Source: Adiantum capillus-veneris (taxonomy: Eukaryota > Streptophyta > Polypodiopsida > Polypodiales > Pteridaceae). Taken from it: a DNA stretch of 64,000 nt. The position numbers were made by a program, and so were the translations under genes. The first letter of the stretch is position 1, and the number at the start of each line of letters is the position of its first letter. The stretch lies in contig CM043968.1 in the NCBI GenBank assembly GCA_014529385.2, positions 10,673,648-10,737,647 on the forward strand, given 5' to 3'. The notes beneath the pieces are model-generated. The model ran no database searches. It was given only the letters and a program-made list of their open reading frames with translations, and was not told the DNA's origin. Positions 54,834 to 64,000 of the stretch are shown here, in pieces.

Positions 54834-55504
54834 TTTCACAAAAGATGACTGGCATGGCCTAAAGGATAGAACCGGTGGAGGGGCCTATACCCTATTGGAA
54901 GGAAGGAGAAGTTTTTACCAACTTGCAAGTTCTGGCTGAGTGGCCCAAAAAGGGTTAGGTTTAAGAACCTAACCCTACCAACTTATCAGAACTTGGCCAA
55001 GGTGCCCAAATCCTTTAAATTTAAAGCAGGATGCCACACTTGCGCAGAAGATGATGACGTGGTACTTCCATACAGACTGGCCCGCTATTTGAGGAACTGC
55101 TATGTGGAAACTCTACGGATTTCGTGATTCGCGTTGGGAGTTTGGGACACGAGATTTTGGAGATTTTGGCTCTGCAGCTTTTAGAAGTGAAGCTATTCAT
55201 TGTTACTGCTTTTGTGTTTGGCTGAGGGCCTTTATAAGTGTGCCCAGTGCCCTCTTCTGCTGAGATTAGCTTGGGAGCAGTGAGAGGAGGACTTTTGAAC
55301 ATTGTACCTTGTGAAGCATAATTAAAGAAATACCGAGAAGAGGCACCAGTCTTTGGGGCCAATTCATCTCGATGTAGATCTACGCCTTGCCGTGTCGATT
55401 CTTCTCTTCTCCCTCTCTTGTTTAAGTCAAGTTTGCTCAACTATTTGCAGTATCTCATGTGTGTTGTAGTAGATCTTTGGCTTGTAGTGTCCAAGCCTAG
55501 TACA
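54831..55504 (+). repeat. G3 3' LTR
   Basis: Starts about TTATTTCACAAAAGATGACTGG (5' end altered) and ends CCTAGTACA. The conserved block is at 55323-55360. It is longer than the G2 LTR. Confidence 0.7.
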
Positions 55505-55541
55505 AACATACGCGACAAAATTGCAAACAACTGAAGTAAAA

Positions 55542-57016
<1,475 letters not shown>

Positions 57017-57783
57017 ACTTAGCGCCTGCGCCCAGATTGTTGATGTTCCTAGCATACTTAAGAGATACGAGAGCCTACACATTGCAGCAGATTTGCTCAA
57101 TCCTGTCCACAAATTGGGAGCTATTTTTCATGGAAATTTTTTTACGATACTTTCCTTGCATAAGACATAGTTGGCTTTAGGGAATCTTTTGAAAAAAATA
57201 CCCCCAATTTGGTCGTGGGGTGTAAAATTCTGTAAATTTAAGCAACAACATTGCGCTTTTCATTAAGGTGTTATACCTCTGAGCAGGCCTTGTGATTTTA
57301 TTACTGTTTTATTAATTTGTTTTCTTCATATTTTCGACCTTTGGACCTTAGTGGTTTTTTGGTTGCAAATTCAACTTGTGTCTATCATTGGTGGGTTTTT
57401 TGGTGTCAAGTCAACAGGCTAATTAGAGTATTGAACTTCTTCTTAATGGTATATATAGGTTCTGTTTGGAAAGTACATGTCCTTGGGCATGGCTCTGGAG
57501 GGTCAGGCAAAGGTGGCTGCCCCGATGTTGTATAGAGAGATGTAGCATATTCCCCCCATGTCTCTGTGGAAGTGATTGCTTCTGGCGGTGGAGAGTGCTC
57601 ATGGAAAAGCCTCCATGCCTCACTAGAGTCCTGACTCATAAACAGCTGATACAAATCATTCTCTAACTGAGATAGGTAAGCCCTCTTCTTTCATTGCACT
57701 AGGCGGCGAAAGATAATCCGTGACTGTCTATGTGTAGTAGTACCCATGAGCACCTCTCTTTGTAATCTGATCCTCGTCTCTCT

Positions 57784-57904
<121 letters not shown>

Positions 57905-58347
57905 TGCTTAGCGCCTGCGCCCAGATTGTTGATGTTCCTAGCATACTTAAGAGATACGAGAGCCTACACATTGCAGCAGACTTGCTCAATCCTGTCCACA
58001 AAGTGGGAGCTATTTTTCATGGAAATTTTTTTATGATACTTTCCTTGCATAAGACATAGTAGGCCATAAAGAATCTTTTGAAAAAAATATCCCCAATTTG
58101 GTCGTGGGGTGTAAAATTCTGTAAATTTAAGCAACAACCTTGCGCTTTTCATTAAGGTGTTATACCTCTGAGCAGGCCTTGTGATTTTATTACTGTTTTA
58201 TTAATTTGTTTTCTTTATATTTTCGACCTTTGGACCTTAGTGGTTTTTTTGTTGCAAAATCAGCTTGTGTCTATCATTGGTGGGTTTTTTGGTGTCAAGT
58301 CAACAGGCTAATTGGAGTATTGAAGTTCTTCTAAATGGTATATATAG

Positions 58348-58407
58348 GTTCCGTTTGGAAAGGCAGCTTTCTTCTCTGGAAAAGTGGTGCATACAAATGA
58401 ATTTCTG
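58348..58407 (+). CDS. URI1: URI exon 2 (20 residues)
   Basis: Preceded by the acceptor ATATATAG, the exon reads VPFGKAAFFSGKVVHTNEFL in phase 0 and ends before the donor GTACTCATT. Human and plant URI have VPFG...FxPGxLxHTNE at exactly this point, directly after VM at the end of exon 1. The 83-bp intron 2 (58408-58490) separates it from exon 3. Its first 15 bases and acceptor are also present in a tandem copy at 57459-57473. The upstream copy diverges after GGAAAG and cannot code the rest. Confidence 0.87.
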
Positions 58408-58490
58408 GTACTCATTGTATGGAGTGGCTCTTTGCTTTGTTCCGCAAGTCTCTGCTAGAAGTAACATGGGCCTGACTCTTTGATGATTAG

Positions 58491-58658
58491 GTTTTGATAG
58501 GCGAAGGTTACTATGCTGAATGTTCCGCATCCAAAACTTTGGAAATTTTAGGTAGACGGGGCACATTGCTGGCCTCGCAGATTGCTGGGGTGAAGTCCCA
58601 GTTGGCAGATCTTGATGCTGAGGCTTTCTTTTTCAACGAGACTTTTGTTGAAGCCGCT
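58491..58658 (+). CDS. URI1: URI exon 3 (56 residues)
   Basis: The acceptor TTTGATGATTAG precedes an exon that starts VLIGEGYYAECSASKTLEIL and ends FFFNETFVEAA, with donor GTGAGT at 58659. It is the second half of the prefoldin fold, matching VLLGEGYY...SxxxxxxIL.RR in plant URI, and it joins exon 2 in phase 0. Together the three exons give 142 continuous residues. The acidic C-terminal part and the stop codon are not found before 64000, so intron 3 is at least 5.3 kb or the gene is broken beyond here. Confidence 0.87.
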
Positions 58659-58930
58659 GTGAGTATATTCTTTCCAGTTTGTAAGCACGGTTGGCTGTTT
58701 TACTGTTTAGGACGGAGCTATGAATCTTTTTCTCATACTAGGCAAATATTTTGGACTGTGGGGTAAGATGATGTAATGCTTGTTTGGGGAAGGCGTAACG
58801 GAGTGTGGGCTGAGTCACACACACTTGCATGAACCAAAAATTGTCCCATAAGCTTTGTGAGCCCTTTGGCATAGTAAGAGTCCGGGCCTGGACAAGCTGA
58901 AACCAACCTCCTTACAGGGTAAGTCTTGCC
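58659..58930 (+). other. Start of URI intron 3
   Basis: Begins with the donor GTGAGTATATTC. No coding similarity is seen until the gypsy J fragment starts at about 58930. Confidence 0.6.
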
Positions 58931-59800
58931 CAGCAAGAGGATATTTTGAAGCAAGTCAACGAGCTTCTAGGAAAAGGTCTAGTACGACCGAGTACTTTGT
59001 CCTATTGCTCTTCAGTTTTACTGTTGTAGAAGAAAGATGGCACGTTTTGAATGTGCATAGACTACCGATTTTAAAACAAGATCTCTATCAAGAATCGCTT
59101 TCTGATTCCTCGGATTGATGATATTCTCGATAAGTTGTAGGGTGCAAGCATCTTTAGTCGCATTGACTTAAAGAGCGGGTATCATTAGATACGTATATCC
59201 CCTTAGGATGTCCAAAAGACTTCCTTTCACACTACCTTTGGACTTTACGAACTTTTGGTAAAACCTTTCGGCTTGACCAATGCTCCTATCATATTCAATA
59301 AAATGATGATCGCATTTTCAGCCCACACCAAGCTTTTACAGGAAGGAGTGTTCTTTAATGACATACTCGCCTTTTTGAAGATCAAGGAGGAACATCAAAA
59401 GCACTTGGATGTAGTGTTTTAGGAGCTACGAAAGCATGAGTTGCATGTAAATGCAAAGAAAAGTGAGTTCTTTCTCACGGAAATACATTATCTTTGCCAC
59501 ATAGTCTCTTACAACCAAGTGAGTATGGATCCGGCCAAGATCCAGGTGTTACAAGTCTGCCCAACTCCCACTGCGGTACATGATGTATGTAGCTTTTTGG
59601 ATTGTGTTCCTATTATCGATAGAGGTTTATAGAGGGTTTGCTCATGTAGCAGGACCACTTCATGACCTAACAAGGAAGAAGATTCCCTTTCGATGGGGAT
59701 CGAGACAACAAGGTGCCTTCGACAGGCAAAAGTATTTATCAAGCCATGGACCTATTTTGATAGTGCCAAACTTAAGGAAACCATTCGAGGTTCATTGCGA
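58930..59800 (+). pseudogene. Gypsy J reverse transcriptase
   Basis: Recognisable pieces are ILKQVNELLGKGLVRPSTLS, KNRFLIPRIDDILDKL, ASIFSRIDLKSGYH, PFGLTNAPIIFNKMM, then VFFNDILAFLKIKEEHQKHL and VNAKKSEFFLTEIHYLCHIV. The catalytic D-D reads N-D. At least seven in-frame stops are present, so this is an old copy. Confidence 0.85.
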
Positions 59801-59811
59801 TAGTACCCCTC

Positions 59812-60180
59812 CCCAAGGGATATATGAGAGAATTGTACAATTTACTCTTTTATACAATTTAAACATATAGCAAAGTGTGGAAGCAATAATATAGGAGAGG
59901 AGTTCTCAACGCCCGATCTAGCATGGAGTTTAAGCCATGAGCCAAAGAGCATCCAAAGATGATACTTAGCAAACTAGTGCTACCCTTGAATGTGTATGAA
60001 TAAAAGCATACTCAAGAAAATGACCATGTGAAGGGTGAATATACATGCACACCACATTGTAAAAATAGAGAGAGAGAGCGAAGAGAAAAAATGGAGGGTG
60101 AAATAGAGTGCATAGATGACATAAGACAATAACAAGAATCTCTAAATGTCACATCTAAATGAAATAGACAAGCCAAGACG
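59812..60180. other. Unknown insertion in gypsy J RNase H
   Basis: About 370 bp without similarity to gypsy pol. It is AT- and GA-rich (AGAGAGAGAGCGAAGAG) and has no open frame or clear termini that I can define. Confidence 0.45.
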
Positions 60181-61934
60181 GCTTAAGGATGCAGAATTGT
60201 ATGTCTTGATCTACGAGAAGGGACTTGTGGTTGTGATTCACGCCTTGTCTACCTAGGAGCATTATCTTCTAGGAGCGGATTTTGTGATCAGAACCGATCA
60301 TTAGAGTTTGTGGTAGTTCCTTACGCAACGGAAACTATCTAAGAAGCAGATGAGATGGGCCAACTTTTTGTCCATGTTTTACTTCCAGATCCTTCATACG
60401 GCTGGGAGTAAGAACGTGGCTATGGATGCATTGTCTAGACGGCCAAGGGTGAATGCAATTACTTTTGTATATCACCAGGAACCGGAATCACTTCCGAATT
60501 TGTATCGAGACGACCTAGATTGCTCCTCTGTTTGGAGCAAGTTACAAAATGGAGAGAATGAATATTCCTATTCCATTCGGGATAATTACCTCTACCACCA
60601 CCAAGCAATTTACGTGGCGATGCCATTGAGGAAAGTCATGGATGAAGCACATGCTTTGCCTAACGCAGGTCACTTGGGTATTTTCCCTACGACCTTAACA
60701 TTGGAAAGATATTTCTTTTGCCCAAGCCTTAAAGCCGACATGAATCGGTATGTGAGGGAATGTTTGGTTTGTCAAAAAGTCAAAGTACCATCGGTATAAG
60801 ATGCTTGGGTTACGCCAACCGTTGCCTATGCCTGATCAACCTTAGGAGAGTATTGCCATGGATTTTATTAGGGATCTCCCAAAGACTCAGACTGGAAATG
60901 ATGCGATGTGGACCATTGTGGACAGATTTAGCAAGTAAGCGCACTTTATTCGAGTCAGGAAAACGATCAAACCAGATCATATTGCTAGGGTTTTTCTAGC
61001 ACAAATTTTCAAGCATCGTGGGGTGCCCAAGTCTATTGTGAATGATCGAGATTCTCGCATGACAGGAAATTTTTGGCATGCTTTGTTTGATAACCTTGGC
61101 ACGAAGTTGAATTTTTCTTTTGCATACCATCCCCAAACGGATGGGCAGAGTGAGATCACCAATTCCATAGTATTGGATATGTTGAATTTCTATGTGTCGG
61201 ACAAACAATCTGACAGGGAAAAGTATTTGCCCCTCGTCGAGTACGCATATAACAATACCGTACTTTTGTCTACATGGAAGGCACCCTTTGAGATTCTTTA
61301 TGGTAAGCCTTTGCTTCCAGCGATCCTTTTAACTAAGGATAAGATATTTGCAGTGGATGAGTTTGTCCGGGGTATGGACACTACCTATGGGCAAGTTAAG
61401 AGAGCAATATTAGGCTCTCAGGAAAAACACAAGAAAGCTGTGGACAAGCACACAAGGAATTTGGACTGAACAACCGATCAATTGGTCTTACTCAAGTTTG
61501 AGAAGGCAAGACTAAAGAAACAAACGACTCATGAGGAGAAAGTGGTAAAACTTTCCAATCGTTATCATGGGCCGTTTAAGATAATTGACCAAGTGAACGA
61601 TATGACATTCCGATTAAAGCTAGCGCCTAATTGAAGGATCCATAATCCTTTTCATGTTAGTTTACTCCGGCCATATGTGGGATTGCCTTTGAGTCAGCCT
61701 ATTGTTGAGGAACCTCCAGAGGTTGAGGAAACAAAAGAAATACTCCAACAGGATCAGATCATTCATCATCAAGAGTGGTCACTAAAGTCCGGAAAGATTA
61801 TACACAATTATTTGGTAAAGTTCAAGGATTATTCTACTTCAAACGCGCACTGGATGACCGAGCAAGAATTAACATCTTATCCCGAGATTCTGGAAGGATA
61901 TGTACAAGCACTACAGTTGAGAACAACTATTTAG
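60181..61934 (+). pseudogene. Gypsy J RNase H end, integrase and chromodomain
   Basis: The frame 60350-60799 reads RWANFLSMFYFQILHTAGSK, MDALSRRPRVNAIT, AGHLGIFPTTLTLERYFFCP and ECLVCQKVKV, the RNase H end and HHCC zinc site. The core (60850-61469) has SIAMDFIRDLPKTQTGNDAM, SIVNDRDSRMTGNFWHALFD and QTDGQSEITNSIVLDMLNFY, with D, D, E. After stops, 61677-61934 gives the chromodomain: LVKFKDYSTSNAHWMTEQEL. Several stops and frameshifts occur. Confidence 0.87.
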
Positions 61935-62700
61935 AATTCAGAGGGATGTTGCTAAATGGAGTCTTTTCTTATTTTTCTGAGTAATTTCTGTTTATTGAAT
62001 TTAGGATATTTAAATGTGTACATTTGAACTATAAAAGCTAGGAACTGTAGATCTACTGGAATTGATAAAAGCCATAAAAAATGGACAACTTTGATGTATC
62101 ATATGATGCGTGACATTAAGCATTGCGAAGGAGTTGTACCGTTAGTTCCGTGGAAGAGACCGGGAAATGGGTATTCTCGATGCGTCACATTGGTGACGGG
62201 AGCATCAGATAGGGAATATCTCATTGGTATGGTAGGAAATCCGAACTGGATAAAGGAAAACGCATAAAGATGCATGCACAAGAATAAAGATGGGTTTTGA
62301 GAAGCTTGTTTTAAAAAGACGAAGATTTTTAAGCGTTTTCTTGGAAGGTAGTTGCTTTCCCGCAAGGAATCTGTGTCTGCATTGCATCTGTGCATGAGGC
62401 TGCATCCAAGGACGCCTAGGAAAGTATTATATGGCATCAGTTTTCAGCTCACTGGTTTTTATTGAGTTTTTAAATAGGTTCACATATTTTACTAAGTACC
62501 GGCCGTCCACTTAATGAGTGGGCAGCCACTTAATAAAATGCTTATTGAAAAAAACACGAGCGTTGCCTATACGGTTGAATTCAGCAGTGATCTCTTTCTC
62601 TCTCCTCTCTCTAAACCAACGCCAACTTTCTCTCTCTTCTCTCTGCTATTTAGCGCTACCTCCTTGCTGCTATTGTGGGACGATCTGCGCAGGCTATTCT
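61935..62700. other. Unassigned stretch right of gypsy J
   Basis: About 770 bp with no recognised gene or LTR border. It is CT-rich near 62590-62650. It may be URI intron 3 or a decayed LTR. Confidence 0.45.
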
Positions 62701-63352
62701 TGTCACAAGACTAACACCACGTGCCAATAGAAAAGAACAGACTGAACATACTTTTAGCACTTCATTAACAACTGAACTGAAAGAGAGAGAGCACGACACA
62801 CGACACGGAGTGGCGGAATTCCACCCCAGAGAGTATTGGCCCCAAATCTTGGCGCCCCTTTCGGTATTTCTTTATATTGCATGAACACAGTACAAGCCGG
62901 TACTCCAGACTCTGCACCTTCTCCAGGAAGCATGCCAGAGAATGAGCCCTTTGCACATATTTAAAGGCCCTTGGCCTATGAAAAGCAGTTTACATGAGAA
63001 GCCTTCAAACTCAAAAGCTTCTGGTCCAAAAGCAATGCCAAAAAGTTGCCAGTGTAAACTGTCACATTAGCACTGTCAGCGCATTTTGCAAAAATCTGGC
63101 ACGTCAGCACTGCCAGCGGAAAATCCAAAAAAACTGCCACGTCATCAGCTGCTACGCAAATCCTTCTTTGTGTGTGTGTGGGTCATGCTTTATTTTAATC
63201 CTTTATGTCACTCGGGCCTCATCGAACGGGGTCCCATAAGTTGGTAGGACTTCTTCCGTTGTTGCTTGTTCTTCTTAGGGTTTAGGCCCTTCGACCGCGA
63301 TCTGCAAGTTGGCTCCATTCTTCAGGGCTTGACACTTCAGCAATTTGTGACA
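62701..63352 (-). mobile_element. Solo LTR H2 (652 bp)
   Basis: On the - strand it starts TGTCACAAATTGCTGAAGTG and ends GTTAGTCTTGTGACA. It aligns with the H1 5' LTR. The conserved block lies at 62839-62874 (-). The flanks are ATTCT (62696-62700) and ATTCC (63353-63357), a target duplication with one mismatch. Confidence 0.85.
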
Positions 63353-64000
63353 ATTCCTGCCAGCCCCCGTAGCTCTCTCTCTTTTGCCAGTTCTGCCAGT
63401 GCTAGCACAAGGAGATCATACAGCCGGGAATGCGCAAGTGAACGCATGAAGCCATCGTGCGAAGGTCGTATTTCTGTACTTGGTGCGACAGGTAAGCTTG
63501 TGAATACGCTTTGCGAGTTGTCTTTTTTGTGTTGTGCTTTTTGCGGGTACTCCATTGCGGAGAAGGAGCAAGGAGGCCTCAGCCCATGCTCGGGGATTCC
63601 GGAACGGTCTGTGGGGTTTCACACTTTGGGTGCAGACGAATTGTGAGCTCATTCTCCAGGGCTTGACACGTCAGCAATTTGTGACAATTCCTGCCAGCCC
63701 TCGTAGCTTTCTCTCTCTCACCAGTTCTGCCAGTGCTAGCACAAAGAGATTGTACCGCCGGGAATACGCAAGTGAACGTGTGAAGCCATCGTGCGAAGGT
63801 CGCTCTTCTGTACTTGGTATGACAGGTAAAGCTTGTGAATACGCTTTGCGAGTTGTCGTTTTCGTGTTGTGCTTTTTGCGGGTACTCCATTGCGGAGAAG
63901 GAGCAAGGAGGCCTCAGCCCATGCTCGAGGATTCCGGAAATGGAATCCGGAACGGTTTGCGGGGTTTCACACTCTGGATACAGATGAAATTGTGAGCTCG
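63318..64000 (+). repeat. Tandem repeat of about 333 bp at the right edge
   Basis: Copy 1 starts ATTCTTCAGGGCTTGACAC (63318) and copy 2 starts ATTCTCCAGGGCTTGACAC (63651). They share CTGCCAGTGCTAGCACAA, GCCATCGTGCGAAGGTCG and TTTTTGCGGGTACTCCATTG. The repeat includes the first bases of the H2 LTR, so it arose after that insertion. Copy 2 runs to the window edge and may be followed by more. I see no gene in it. Confidence 0.9.

Larger units (their letters stand above)
53896..55504 (+). mobile_element. Gypsy G3 3' fragment
   Basis: It begins ATAAATGATGTATCC, at the same point of the integrase tail as G1, and contains a chromodomain, 3' UTR, polypurine tract and LTR. The left boundary with L2 lies between 53868 and 53896. 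No target duplication was found. Confidence 0.78.
58930..61934 (+). mobile_element. Decayed gypsy J (pol region without LTRs)
   Basis: RT, RNase H, integrase and chromodomain follow in gypsy order, all with many stops. I see no LTR, primer site or polypurine tract at either side. A segment of about 370 bp of unknown origin (about 59812-60180) splits the RNase H. Confidence 0.8.

Noticed and set aside
57459-57473. URI exon 2 at the first copy of the acceptor
   Set aside because: Only 15 bases match, then the sequence turns into LINE. The complete exon is in the second copy at 58348-58407.
58417-58500. Exon 2 extending to GTATGG at 58417 with exon 3 starting at 58501
   Set aside because: The phases do not fit (phase 0 end against a start that needs one base). 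Donor at 58408 with acceptor at 58489-58490 gives phase 0 on both sides and the expected VLIGEGYY.
62118-62160. A possible next URI exon (EGVVP-like reading)
   Set aside because: There is no proper AG acceptor in phase and the similarity is only a few residues.

Overview
The window looks like nuclear DNA of a land plant with a large, transposon-filled genome. Evidence is Ty1/copia elements with plant-type initiator-Met primer sites, several chromodomain Ty3/gypsy families, L1-like LINEs, long TC/GA/AC microsatellites, and split exons of a plant-like URI (prefoldin-like RPB5 interactor) gene. A fern, lycophyte or gymnosperm would fit the intron size, but the sequence alone does not settle this.

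The only host gene I can support is URI on the + strand: exon 1 at 3412-3609, exon 2 at 58348-58407, exon 3 at 58491-58658, with the rest beyond the right edge. Intron 1 is about 54.7 kb, so most of the window is one intron packed with nested retroelements. A copia element on the - strand (1-3176) ends 235 bp before the URI start codon.

Layout inside the intron: a 248-bp solo LTR (3889-4136); an unassigned stretch; a gypsy 5' end (LTR 5238-5702) broken by a copia element (6309-9784) that is fused to a gypsy 3' end (9785-12201); a non-autonomous F-family element (12202-13483 and 25692-26341) split by a 12.2-kb TR-GAG-like element M (13484-25691, TSD GGGAG). M itself carries a gypsy fragment in its 5' LTR, an array of 22-bp palindromes in its leader, and a spliced DEAD-box helicase fragment near its 3' end. 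Next come a gag-protease-only gypsy (26342-30431) and LINE L1 (30754 to about 49250). L1 is interrupted by a solo LTR, by three small TIR-like insertions, and by an F element (37611-48540) that contains most of a gypsy gag-pol (I family), itself split by a solo LTR (TSD GTCAG). LINE L2 follows head-to-tail (about 49260-53880) and is split by a solo LTR (TSD AGATC). Then come a gypsy 3' fragment (53896-55504), a 5'-truncated reverse-strand LINE L3, and a tandem duplication of about 0.88 kb that copies the first 15 bases of URI exon 2.

Right of exon 3 lie a decayed gypsy pol (about 58930-61934), a reverse-strand solo LTR (62701-63352) and a tandem repeat of about 333 bp reaching the edge. Nearly every retroelement frame is broken. 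The least damaged are the I-family pol (44708-47686) and the M gag (18494-20101).

Several LTR families that otherwise differ (K, G, H, I) share one conserved block of about 40 bp, and some carry repeated TGACGTGGC boxes. Family letters (A, C0, D, F, G, H, I, J, K, M, L0-L3, P, Q) are labels made up for this report.
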